11,795 bases of DNA, from contig NZ_PNHQ01000030.1 of NCBI RefSeq assembly GCF_002871935.1, positions 1 to 11,795 on the forward strand. Reading direction: 5' to 3'. Positions 1 through 5,919 of this stretch are shown here, one piece after another. Every line of letters starts with the position of its first letter. Within the stretch, counting starts at the first letter, position 1. The stretch comes from Aerococcus viridans (GTDB lineage Bacteria; Bacillota; Bacilli; Lactobacillales; Aerococcaceae). A model generated the notes under the pieces. The model was not told the DNA's origin, did not search any database, and saw only the letters and a program-made list of their open reading frames with translations. The translations under genes were made by a program, and so were the position numbers.

Positions 1-22
1 ATAATGGAAATGAATGATAAAT

Positions 23-52
23 AAAAAAACCAAGCAATCAATGATTACTTGG
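23..52 (-). terminator. Second, distal minus-strand intrinsic terminator
   Basis: Read on the minus strand, CCAAG (48-52) pairs with CTTGG (30-34). One mismatch and a further 4-bp AATC/GATT stem close on a 3-nt loop, and seven T residues follow (23-29). This is a standard rho-independent terminator. On the plus strand no T-run follows, so it acts leftward. The only gene to its right on this strand is prfC, which already has its own hairpin, so this looks like a tandem back-up terminator. Confidence 0.7.
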
Positions 53-82
53 AAATTATTCTCATCAGTCCGATTTGACGAA

Positions 83-148
83 GAGCCACAAAAAACCACT
101 AAATGATCACAACATAAATTGTAATCGTTTAGTGGTTTTATATGGCTC
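83..148 (-). terminator. prfC intrinsic terminator
   Basis: A long hairpin lies just downstream of the prfC stop. AAACCACTAAA (93-103) pairs with its complement at 128-138. The stem continues inward through a wobble and one mismatch to positions 110 and 121, leaving a 10-nt loop. An outer GAGCCA/TGGCTC pair (83-88/143-148) extends it. On the minus strand a run of six T residues (90-95) follows the stem. A short T-run on the other side (137-140) could give weak termination rightward. Confidence 0.8.
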
Positions 149-173
149 ATTTATTGTTATAGGAAACTATCGC

Positions 174-1748
174 CTACAGTAAAGTTTCCAAATGTACATC
201 CGGATACTTTCCTTGGAACCAATTTACGGCAAAAGTATTCTCGAATAAGAATACTGGGTTTCCATGGATGTCTTTACATAGTAAGTTACGACTTGATGAC
301 ATCTTAGGATCTAATTCTTCCTCAGAAATCCAACGCGCAATCTTATTACCCATTGGTGACATATCTACTTCAGAATTATATTCATTTAATAAACGGTATT
401 GGAAAACTTCAAATTGTAGTTGACCAACAGCACCAATAATGTATTCTTCAGAATGCCATGTTCTATAAAGTTGAATTGCACCCTCTTGTACTAATTGTTG
501 CATACCTTTATGGAATGATTTTTGTTTCATCACATTTTTAGGTGAAACTTTCATGAATAATTCTGGTGTAAATTGCGGTAATGGAGGGAAAGCAACGGCT
601 TTTTTACCTGTATAAATAGTATCACCAATTTGGAAGTTACCAGTATCATATAAACCGATAATGTCTCCGGCTACAGCCTTTTCAACGTTTTCTCTAGAAT
701 CAGCCATAAATCGCGTGGTATTATTTAATTTAATTTTCTTGTCTGTACGGGTTACTTTAACATCCATACCTTCTTCAAACGTACCTGATACAATACGTAC
801 AAAGGCGATACGGTCACGGTGACGCGGATCCATGTTAGCTTGGATTTTAAAGATAAAGCCAGTTAATTCAGTATCGGTTGGCTCAACTTCTTCACCTTCA
901 TCAACAGTATCCACTGCTGAAGGTGCTGGCGCAAAATCAACAAAAGCATCTAGGAAAGTTTGCACACCAAAACCAGTTAAAGCCGATCCGAAGAATACTG
1001 GCGTTAATTCACCAGCAGCAATTGCTTCTTTGTCAAAGTCATTACCAGCTTCACGCATTAGTTCTGCATTTTCCAATGCTTCAGTATAAATTGAAGATTC
1101 TTTGAACTTATAGTCACCTTCAACTTCGCCCGCCTCATTTAAAGGAAGAAAATCATTGTCTCCATTCTCTTCAGGGTGGGTTAATTCAACGCGATTGTTG
1201 TAGAAGTCGTATAAACCTAAGAATTGTTTCCCCATACCCATTGGCCAGTTCATTGCATAGGCATCAATAGCTAAAACTTCTTCTAATTCAGCAACAAGGT
1301 CCATTGGTTCACGACCATCACGGTCTAATTTATTCATAAAGGTAAAAATTGGAATTCCACGCATACGACAAACTTGGAATAATTTTTTCGTTTGTGGTTC
1401 AATCCCTTTACCCGAATCAATCACCATCACAGCCGCATCTACAGCCATCAAAGTACGATATGTATCCTCTGAAAAATCCTCATGTCCCGGCGTATCAACC
1501 AAGTTAATTTGGTAGCCATCGTAGTCTACTTGCATCACTGATGAAGTAACTGAGATTCCACGTTGTTGTTCGATTTTCATCCAGTCTGATTTAGCAAATT
1601 TGCCTGATTTCTTCCCTTTAACAGTACCAGCTTGTCGGATAGCACCCGAATATAATAATAATTGTTCTGTAATTGTCGTTTTACCAGCATCCGGGTGGGA
1701 AATGATGGCAAAGGTGCGACGTTTTGCTACTGCTTGTTTTAAATTCAT
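174..1748 (-). CDS. prfC: Peptide chain release factor 3 (RF3)
   Basis: RF3 is a cytoplasmic translational GTPase that recycles RF1/RF2 from the ribosome after peptide release. The 524-residue length is normal. The G-domain motifs are in order: P-loop HPDAGKTT (about 18-25), switch I RGISVT (63-68), DTPGHEDF (85-92), NKLD (139-142) and GSAL (254-257). The [13 protein letters not shown] stretch after the P-loop distinguishes RF3 from EF-G. Translation domain II and the RF3-specific C-terminal domain ([11 protein letters not shown]) follow. An in-frame ATG lies 9 bases upstream at 1757. I prefer 1748 because the AAGGA element sits about 8 nt before it and too close to the upstream ATG. It is monocistronic: it has its own leader and terminators and is divergent from the acetyltransferase gene. 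Confidence 0.96.
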   Translation of the reverse strand: MNLKQAVAKRRTFAIISHPDAGKTTITEQLLLYSGAIRQAGTVKGKKSGKFAKSDWMKIEQQRGISVTSSVMQVDYDGYQINLVDTPGHEDFSEDTYRTLMAVDAAVMVIDSGKGIEPQTKKLFQVCRMRGIPIFTFMNKLDRDGREPMDLVAELEEVLAIDAYAMNWPMGMGKQFLGLYDFYNNRVELTHPEENGDNDFLPLNEAGEVEGDYKFKESSIYTEALENAELMREAGNDFDKEAIAAGELTPVFFGSALTGFGVQTFLDAFVDFAPAPSAVDTVDEGEEVEPTDTELTGFIFKIQANMDPRHRDRIAFVRIVSGTFEEGMDVKVTRTDKKIKLNNTTRFMADSRENVEKAVAGDIIGLYDTGNFQIGDTIYTGKKAVAFPPLPQFTPELFMKVSPKNVMKQKSFHKGMQQLVQEGAIQLYRTWHSEEYIIGAVGQLQFEVFQYRLLNEYNSEVDMSPMGNKIARWISEEELDPKMSSSRNLLCKDIHGNPVFLFENTFAVNWFQGKYPDVHLETLL

Positions 1749-1755
1749 CCTATTC

Positions 1756-1765
1756 ATCCTTTTTT
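1756..1765 (-). promoter_or_regulatory. prfC ribosome binding site (decides start)
   Basis: On the minus strand an AAAAAGGAT element overlaps the first of two in-frame ATG codons (1757) and lies about 8-9 nt before the second (1748). This spacing supports starting RF3 at 1748, which also gives the MNLKQ N-terminus typical of Gram-positive RF3. Confidence 0.5.
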
Positions 1766-1801
1766 CTTTATTTTATCAACTATCTATATATCTTCTCATT
1801 G

Positions 1802-1831
1802 ACTATATGTTAGTCATATTATTTGGTTCAA
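1802..1831 (-). promoter_or_regulatory. Candidate proximal prfC promoter
   Basis: On the minus strand TTGAAC (1826-1831) and TATAGT (1802-1807) are separated by 18 bp. Each is one or two bases from consensus. It would give a leader of about 50 nt. It is an alternative, or an addition, to the extended -10 element at 1907-1915. Confidence 0.4.
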
Positions 1832-1906
1832 GCTATCTTATTTAATCCTCGTTTTGTTGGGCTAGACCTTGATAGTTGTATGACAGATCATTAAATATGC
1901 CTTTCT

Positions 1907-1915
1907 ATAATACCA
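1907..1915 (-). promoter_or_regulatory. Candidate distal prfC promoter (extended -10)
   Basis: TGGTATTAT on the minus strand is a TGn-extended -10 box. No good -35 is visible at 16-18 bp. It would give a leader of about 150 nt for prfC. I see no riboswitch fold in that leader. Confidence 0.45.
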
Positions 1916-1967
1916 TATGCGTCAAGTAATTTAAAATTGCAAATTACATAATTATTATGCATGCTTG

Positions 1968-1976
1968 TGTTATAAT
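1968..1976 (+). promoter_or_regulatory. GNAT gene promoter (extended -10)
   Basis: TGTTATAAT is a perfect -10 hexamer with a TGn extension. The -35 region is AT-rich without a clear hexamer, as is common for extended -10 promoters. Transcription would start near 1983, about 45 nt before the start codon. The 1758-2027 gap between prfC and this gene otherwise holds only the divergent prfC promoter candidates. Confidence 0.65.
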
Positions 1977-2027
1977 GATGCTATCATTTTCAGCACTAAG
2001 TTCATTTTGTATTGAAGGAGCAATGGT

Positions 2028-2480
2028 ATGAAGACCGTTTGGACCAATGATATTCATTCAGAGTCCTATAGGGACGCTTTAAAAGTTAGAAAAGGAGTCT
2101 TCGTAGACGAACAAGGTATCGATATTGACGAAGAAATCGATAAGTATGAAGCTGATTGCTTGCATATGGTTGGCTATAATAGTGATAACGAACCTGTTTA
2201 TACAGCACGTTTACTCGCATTAACACCCAATGTTGCTAAATTACAACGTGTGGCGATCGACAAGCATTACCGTGGTCAAGGTTTAGGCCGTGAATTAATG
2301 GCTGTTGTGGAAGCTAAAGCACTTGAAGAGAATTTTTCACAAATTATTTTAGGTGCACAAGAACATGTGATTGGTTTCTATGAAGCAATCGGCTTTGAAA
2401 TAATGGATACACCTAAATACATGGATGCAGGTATAATGCATGTCGATATGGAAAAAAGTATCAACAGTATCAATAAATGA
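2028..2480 (+). CDS. GNAT-family N-acetyltransferase (ElaA/YjcF-like)
   Basis: This is a 150-residue single-domain acetyltransferase of the GNAT fold that would use acetyl-CoA; the acceptor is unknown. The acetyl-CoA pyrophosphate loop is YRGQGLGREL (81-90), preceded by the beta-4 strand KLQRVAID. The FYEAIGFE motif (117-124) is typical of GNAT motif B. The N-terminal VRKGVFVDEQG-type segment and the C-terminal DAGIMHVDMEK resemble the YjcF/ElaA subgroup, which is poorly characterised. A strong GAAGGAG (2014-2020) lies 7 nt before the ATG. An ATG at 2023 in another frame opens only a two-codon reading frame overlapping the start, probably without effect. The gene is alone on this strand and converges on yghU. 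Confidence 0.9.
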   Translation: MKTVWTNDIHSESYRDALKVRKGVFVDEQGIDIDEEIDKYEADCLHMVGYNSDNEPVYTARLLALTPNVAKLQRVAIDKHYRGQGLGRELMAVVEAKALEENFSQIILGAQEHVIGFYEAIGFEIMDTPKYMDAGIMHVDMEKSINSINK

Positions 2481-2504
2481 GTGCTAGAATAGCACTTCCC
2501 AATC

Positions 2505-2545
2505 AAAAAAGCTGCCCTATCAACAACGAATAGGCGCAGCTTTTA
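2505..2545. terminator. Bidirectional terminator between the GNAT gene and yghU
   Basis: AAAGCTGC plus CCTAT (about 2508-2520) pairs with ATAGG plus GCAGCTTT (2530-2543), with a single bulged C. A-runs and T-runs lie on both sides: six T on the minus strand (2505-2510) and four on the plus strand (2541-2544). It sits between two convergent genes and can serve both. A separate 7-bp hairpin (AGTGCTA/TAGCACT, 2480-2496) overlaps the acetyltransferase stop codon just upstream. Confidence 0.85.
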
Positions 2546-2562
2546 TTCTATGATTATTCTAT

Positions 2563-3363
2563 TTAAGCTTCATCTAGAGATTTATACTCTACTGCTAAAG
2601 CACGTTTAACAGCCGGACGATCATTAATACGATTCGCCCATTCAACCACATTTTTATAAGATTCAGCATCTAAAAATTCTTTAGAACCATCATACAGTTC
2701 ACCTAAAACTAAGCGACCATACCACGACCAAATTGCAATATCTGCAATCGTATACTCATCACCAATAATATAATCACGATCGGCTAATATTTGGTCTAAT
2801 AAATCTAATTGGCGTTTTGTTTCCATTGTATAACGATCAATTGGGTATTTTAATTTTTCAGGTGCATAATTAAAGAAATGACCAAAACCACCACCAACAA
2901 ATGGCCCAGCCCCTATTTGCCAAAATAGCCAGTTCAATGTTTCTGTTCGACCATGAATATCTTTAGGAATCAAATGACCAAATTTTTCAGCTAAATATAA
3001 TAAAATTGAACCAGATTCAAAGATATTTAAAGCTGGTTGTTGACTTTGGTCTACTAATGCTGGAATTTTAGAGTTTGGATTGATTTTTACAAAATCAGAA
3101 CCAAATTGATCACCCTTACGAATATTAATTAAGAATAAATCATATGCTGTATTTGAAACACCTAAATCTTTCAATTCTTCTAGCAAAATAGGAATTTTAA
3201 TACCATTTGGTGTAGCTAATGAATATATTTGTAAATCAGTTTCACCGACTGGCAATGTTTGTTCAAAGCGGCTACCGGCAGTTGGGCGGTTACCACCTAA
3301 ATTTTTGCTTTCTGTTGCTTCATTTTCCCAAGTCCAAACACTTGGTACAATATATTCACTCAT
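2563..3363 (-). CDS. yghU: YghU-type glutathione S-transferase / disulfide-bond oxidoreductase
   Basis: This belongs to the Nu-class GST family typified by E. coli YghU, which binds two glutathiones and reduces disulfides such as 2-hydroxyethyl disulfide. The protein is 266 residues. It has the family-specific N-terminal extension (VWTWENE, NRPTAG), then a thioredoxin-like domain with LYSLATPNG-type TPNG (51-54), NPNSKIPAL (95-103) and the glutathione-binding ESGSILLYL (116-124). An all-helical C-terminal domain follows with NWLFW, GGGFGHF (157-163) and GDEYTIADIAIW (201-212). It contains no cysteine, consistent with chemistry on bound glutathione rather than a protein thiol. It is about 20 residues shorter at the C-terminus than E. 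coli YghU as I recall it. AAGGAG (3371-3376) lies 7 nt before the ATG. Confidence 0.93.
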   Translation of the reverse strand: MSEYIVPSVWTWENEATESKNLGGNRPTAGSRFEQTLPVGETDLQIYSLATPNGIKIPILLEELKDLGVSNTAYDLFLINIRKGDQFGSDFVKINPNSKIPALVDQSQQPALNIFESGSILLYLAEKFGHLIPKDIHGRTETLNWLFWQIGAGPFVGGGFGHFFNYAPEKLKYPIDRYTMETKRQLDLLDQILADRDYIIGDEYTIADIAIWSWYGRLVLGELYDGSKEFLDAESYKNVVEWANRINDRPAVKRALAVEYKSLDEA

Positions 3364-3399
3364 TGAATCGCTCCTTCTTAAACACTATTTACTGCCCTA

Positions 3400-3408
3400 A
3401 ATATACCA
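3400..3408 (-). promoter_or_regulatory. yghU promoter (extended -10)
   Basis: TGGTATATT on the minus strand is a TGn-extended -10 box, about 37 nt upstream of the ATG. No convincing -35 is seen. The region is shared with the divergent ndk promoter (3471-3476). Confidence 0.55.
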
Positions 3409-3470
3409 TGACAAATTAGGAAAAGTTAAATCATCCGCTCATTTTCACTAGCAAATTTACGTAACTATCA

Positions 3471-3492
3471 TATAATATAGAATTAAAGGAGG
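3471..3492 (+). promoter_or_regulatory. ndk -10 box and ribosome binding site
   Basis: A perfect TATAAT (3471-3476) is followed by AAAGGAGG (3485-3492), 9 nt before the ATG. The -35 is poor: TAGCAA at 3449-3454 with 16 bp spacing is the best fit. Only about 10 nt separate the -10 box and the Shine-Dalgarno, so the leader would be very short. An earlier unseen promoter is possible. Confidence 0.5.
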
Positions 3493-3501
3493 CTATTCAC
3501 T

Positions 3502-3915
3502 ATGCCTAAACAAAAAACTTTTATTATGTTGAAGCCTGACATATTAAAACGTGGCTTGATGGGGACCATCATTTCGCGCATTGAAGATAAAGGCTATCAA
3601 ATTGAACGCGCCCAAATCATGGATTTAGATAAACAAATGATAGCACATCATTACGCCCATTTATTAGATGAAGATTTTTATCCTAAACTTGAAGCTTATA
3701 TGCTTTCTGGCCCAGTGTTTGCCATGGTAGTAACTGGTGAAAATGTCATTACTGGCATGCGCCAATTGATTGGTGCGACCGATCCAAATGAAGCTGAATC
3801 TGGTACTATCCGCGCTGATTTCGCCAAGAATGTGACAGAGAATGCTATCCACGGTTCGGATACTGAAGAAAATGCGGCTATCGAAATCACCCGTTTCTTC
3901 AATAGTTATGAATAA
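3502..3915 (+). CDS. ndk: Nucleoside diphosphate kinase
   Basis: Ndk transfers the gamma phosphate from ATP to nucleoside diphosphates through a phosphohistidine, balancing the NTP and dNTP pools in the cytoplasm. The 137-residue length is normal. The family pattern is complete: TFIMLKPD with Lys11, GTIRADFA with Arg104, and NAIHGSD with Asn114 and the catalytic His117. The N-terminal loop reads KPDILKRG instead of the more common KPD-x-V/x-RG form, a mild variation. The ribosome binding site AAAGGAGG is near-perfect. The gene stands alone between the divergent yghU and the convergent metA-tpx unit, with a bidirectional terminator after it. Confidence 0.97.
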   Translation: MPKQKTFIMLKPDILKRGLMGTIISRIEDKGYQIERAQIMDLDKQMIAHHYAHLLDEDFYPKLEAYMLSGPVFAMVVTGENVITGMRQLIGATDPNEAESGTIRADFAKNVTENAIHGSDTEENAAIEITRFFNSYE

Positions 3916-3920
3916 TTAAC

Positions 3921-3992
3921 AAAAAAGAGCTTTCACTAGCCAGTTATCCCAGATACTATTGGAGATTAGCCAGTTAGTGAATGCTCTTTTTT
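3921..3992. terminator. Bidirectional terminator between ndk and tpx
   Basis: AAAAAAGAGC (3921-3930) pairs with GCTCTTTTTT (3983-3992). After a T/T mismatch, TTCACTA (3932-3938) pairs with TAGTGAA (3975-3981). A-runs and T-runs on both outer sides make it usable in both directions, fitting its place between convergent genes. The loop is unusually long (36 nt) and includes most of a 10-bp direct repeat, described separately. Confidence 0.8.
3937..3976. repeat. 10-bp direct repeat inside the terminator
   Basis: TAGCCAGTTA occurs at 3937-3946 and again at 3967-3976, with starts exactly 30 bp apart. Both copies overlap the inner ends of the terminator stem, so the stem arms are flanked by identical loop sequence. 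No function is evident. Confidence 0.6.
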
Positions 3993-4005
3993 ATCATTAT
4001 AATTT

Positions 4006-4494
4006 TTATACTAATTGGTCAGCTGCGGAAAGAATAGCGTCATAATTTGGTTCATCACGCATATCTGTCACAATTTCTATATATTGAATTTGATTTGTAT
4101 CATCTACTAACAAGACTGTTCTAGCAAGTTTACCATACTCCACCATTTCAAGTCCTGAGGCTTTTGCAAAGTGACCTTCCTGATCAGATAGGTACGTCAT
4201 ATCGACATTATTGGCTTGGCACCAGTTGGTAATATCAGCAGGATCATTATTACTAATGGTTAGTATTGGATATTTTCTTTCTTTGGCAAGTGCTGCAAAA
4301 CGATTTGTTTGTATATCACAAGTCTTGGTATTAATATCAGGAACGATAGAGATGACCGTTAACCCTTGAATAAAGTCTCCCAATTGAACAATTTCTTGAT
4401 CACGGTTTAATAAGTCTACTAGGGGAAGTTGATCCCCCTTTTGTAATGGTTGTCCTGCTAAATGAATGATTTGATCGCCTCTTTTAATTTGCAT
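4006..4494 (-). CDS. tpx: Thiol peroxidase (Tpx, atypical 2-Cys peroxiredoxin)
   Basis: Tpx reduces hydrogen peroxide and alkyl or lipid hydroperoxides using electrons from thioredoxin. The 162-residue length fits the family. The peroxidatic cysteine is Cys59 in DINTKTCDIQT, matching the D-x3-CD-x-QT signature. The resolving cysteine is Cys92 in ITNWCQANN, and LSDQEGHFAKASG follows, so the Tpx disulfide pair is intact. AAGGAG (4501-4506) lies about 6 nt before the ATG. Only 22 bp separate it from the metA stop, with no terminator or promoter seen, so it should be co-transcribed with metA and come under the methionine T-box. That placement is the unusual point. Confidence 0.95.
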   Translation of the reverse strand: MQIKRGDQIIHLAGQPLQKGDQLPLVDLLNRDQEIVQLGDFIQGLTVISIVPDINTKTCDIQTNRFAALAKERKYPILTISNNDPADITNWCQANNVDMTYLSDQEGHFAKASGLEMVEYGKLARTVLLVDDTNQIQYIEIVTDMRDEPNYDAILSAADQLV

Positions 4495-4516
4495 ACTATT
4501 CTCCTTTTCTCATTTC

Positions 4517-5461
4517 TTAAGCATCTTTCTTTTCTTGCCAAGAATCACTAATTTGTTCAATCACAAATGGGGTCACCTGATAAACATAGTAATTCAACCA
4601 ATTGGCATATATTGTGTTAGCTGCTGTTCGCCATTTTAATTTTGGTGTCTTCTCTGGGTTATTACCGGGATAGTAATTTACTGGTAGATCAATTGGTTTA
4701 CCAGCCTCAACATCTCGTTTATATTCTTTACCTAGTGTTTCAGCATCGTATTCCGCATGTCCAAAAATGAAGACGAAGCGTGAGTCAGTAGATTGCGCAA
4801 TGGAGACACCGGTTTCTTCAGATCCAGCTAAAATTTCTAAATCTGCTGTTTCTTCAAATGCTTTTGTGGGCACCGTTGTGTGACGAGAATGTGGCATATA
4901 GAAAATCTCATCCATTCCACGAACTAACGAAACTTTTTTATCTCTTAACTCTTGCTCGTAGATACCAAATAACTTCTTATTTAAAGGTTTTTTTGTAATA
5001 CCATAATGGTGATAGAGGGCTGCTTGCGCTCCCCAACAAATATGTAAGGTTGAGAATACATGATTATTTGACCATTCCATAATTGAAACCAACTCATCCC
5101 AATAATTCACCTTTTCAAATTCTAAATGTTCAACTGGTGCGCCTGTAATAATCATCCCATCAAAGTAGCTATCTTTAATTTGATCAAAAGTGCGATAAAA
5201 CTCTTTTAAATGATTTTCAGAAATATGCGCAGCTTGATGAGATTGCATATGAATAAAGGTCACATTCACTTGTAACGGTGAATTACTTAATAAACGCAAC
5301 AATTGCTCTTCTGTTGCTTCCTTTGTTGGCATTAAGTTGACAATAACCACTTCTAAAGTACGGAAGTCCTGCATAGTGGCACGACGTTCATCCATAACAA
5401 AAATGTTTTCTTGGGTTAATTTTTGTAATGCTGGTAAATCTTGAACTACTTTAATTGGCAT
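4517..5461 (-). CDS. metA: Homoserine O-acetyltransferase of the MetA (HTS) family
   Basis: MetA activates L-homoserine by O-acylation, the first committed step of methionine synthesis. The 314 residues show the glutamine-amidotransferase-like fold with catalytic Cys142 (HICWGAQ) and the His235/Glu237 pair (GHAEYD). Residue 111 is Glu (TGAPVEHLEF), where E. coli MetA has Gly. In Bacillus cereus MetA this Glu is reported to select acetyl-CoA over succinyl-CoA, so I predict an acetyltransferase although databases usually name the family homoserine succinyltransferase. A longer frame opens at 5476, but its extra codons are the Shine-Dalgarno GGAGGG (5469-5474), so the start is 5461 (MPIKV, as in the family). 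It is the first gene of metA-tpx. Confidence 0.96.
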   Translation of the reverse strand: MPIKVVQDLPALQKLTQENIFVMDERRATMQDFRTLEVVIVNLMPTKEATEEQLLRLLSNSPLQVNVTFIHMQSHQAAHISENHLKEFYRTFDQIKDSYFDGMIITGAPVEHLEFEKVNYWDELVSIMEWSNNHVFSTLHICWGAQAALYHHYGITKKPLNKKLFGIYEQELRDKKVSLVRGMDEIFYMPHSRHTTVPTKAFEETADLEILAGSEETGVSIAQSTDSRFVFIFGHAEYDAETLGKEYKRDVEAGKPIDLPVNYYPGNNPEKTPKLKWRTAANTIYANWLNYYVYQVTPFVIEQISDSWQEKKDA

Positions 5462-5468
5462 TGAAATT

Positions 5469-5474
5469 CCCTCC
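5469..5474 (-). promoter_or_regulatory. metA ribosome binding site (decides start)
   Basis: GGAGGG on the minus strand lies 7 nt before the ATG at 5461 and overlaps the alternative upstream ATG at 5476. This excludes the longer start. Confidence 0.85.
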
Positions 5475-5536
5475 ATTTATCGCGATAAATAGTATCATTA
5501 CTACCCTGATATTTTCCTTATTATTCTTCATCTCAT

Positions 5537-5574
5537 AAAAAAAGTCCTTATAATACATACAGTATTATAAGGAC
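5537..5574 (-). terminator. Regulated T-box terminator hairpin
   Basis: A perfect 13-bp inverted repeat with loop ATACA/TGTAT is followed on the minus strand by seven T. It is the default-off element of the metA-tpx leader, formed when charged tRNA prevents the antiterminator. Confidence 0.93.
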
Positions 5575-5834
5575 GTTTAGCACGTGGTACCACCTTAATT
5601 CACGAACTCAAGGTTCGCCTCATTCGTACAGTCATACGAAGATAGATTATCGACTATCAATCGCAAGTGCTAAAGATTACATCATTCTACACTTGTCACT
5701 CCCAGACCATTTTCAATTGAAGTACTTGTACCTGCTCCCACCATATACAGGCTCTCTGTGCCAAATTTTCCAATTTACTTATCTTTTCAACGTGAGTTGT
5801 TTTTATTTTTATCATCAAGTTCTTATACTTATAT
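5537..5834 (-). promoter_or_regulatory. Methionine-specific T-box leader upstream of metA-tpx
   Basis: This leader binds uncharged tRNA to allow read-through into metA-tpx. On the minus strand it shows a Stem I start with AGAGAGCC (5748-5755) and GGTGGGAGCAGG further on. The specifier region GAAAATGGTC has ATG at 5708-5710. The T-box AAGGTGGTACCACG lies at 5583-5596. An intrinsic terminator closes it: a perfect 13-bp stem (5544-5556 with 5562-5574), a 5-nt loop and seven T (5537-5543). The T-box tetranucleotide is TGGT (5589-5592), which pairs with an ACCA end (discriminator A), as expected for tRNA-Met. The one-base-shifted reading AAT (Asn) would expect discriminator G. The downstream metA agrees with Met. 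The 458-bp gap between metA and mgtE is mostly this leader plus its promoter. Confidence 0.93.
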
Positions 5835-5840
5835 AATCAA

Positions 5841-5869
5841 ATATTAAAACAATCTATTCAAACTGTCAA
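5841..5869 (-). promoter_or_regulatory. metA-tpx promoter
   Basis: On the minus strand the -35 is a perfect TTGACA (5864-5869). A 17-bp spacer separates it from -10 TAATAT (5841-5846). Transcription would start near 5834, giving a T-box leader of about 300 nt. It is one of the strongest-looking promoters in the window, consistent with control by attenuation rather than at initiation. Confidence 0.85.
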
Positions 5870-5874
5870 CCGTT

Positions 5875-5889
5875 ATTGGTTATACCAAT
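5875..5889. repeat. Perfect inverted repeat just upstream of the metA -35
   Basis: ATTGGT-TAT-ACCAAT is a perfect 6-bp inverted repeat. It lies 5 bp upstream of the metA -35 box and 30 bp after the mgtE stop. No T-run follows on either strand, so it is not an intrinsic terminator. Its spacing matches the loose T-N11-A form of LysR-type operators, but that match is weak evidence. Confidence 0.5.
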
Positions 5890-5919
5890 ACTTATAAATA
5901 ATAATCATTTAAGTGAACA

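Noticed and set aside
832..1105. Two plus-strand open frames (75-85 codons) inside prfC
   Set aside because: They are antisense to a clearly coding gene, low complexity, and have no ribosome binding site or recognisable domain.
1600..1845. Plus-strand 81-codon frame with a hydrophobic C-terminus
   Set aside because: It is antisense to the prfC start and leader. The hydrophobic tail comes from AT-rich leader sequence, and no Shine-Dalgarno is present.
2480..2496. CIRCE-like element (AGTGCTA-GAA-TAGCACT)
   Set aside because: CIRCE is TTAGCACTC-N9-GAGTGCTAA; here the half-sites face the opposite way with a 3-nt spacer and lie after a stop codon. It is just a small hairpin.
3219..3419. Plus-strand 66-codon frame
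   Set aside because: It is antisense to the start of yghU, with no ribosome binding site and no similarity recognised.
3664..3902. Two minus-strand frames (62-68 codons)
   Set aside because: They are antisense shadows of ndk, whose catalytic motifs are complete.
5709..5711. Asparagine (AAT) reading of the T-box specifier
   Set aside because: It is shifted by one base. The T-box TGGT predicts discriminator A, which suits tRNA-Met rather than tRNA-Asn, and the downstream gene is metA.
5893..5908. Fur/PerR-like AT-rich sequence near the mgtE stop
   Set aside because: Only about 10 of 14 positions match, in very AT-rich DNA, and the site is at the end of mgtE rather than clearly at a promoter.
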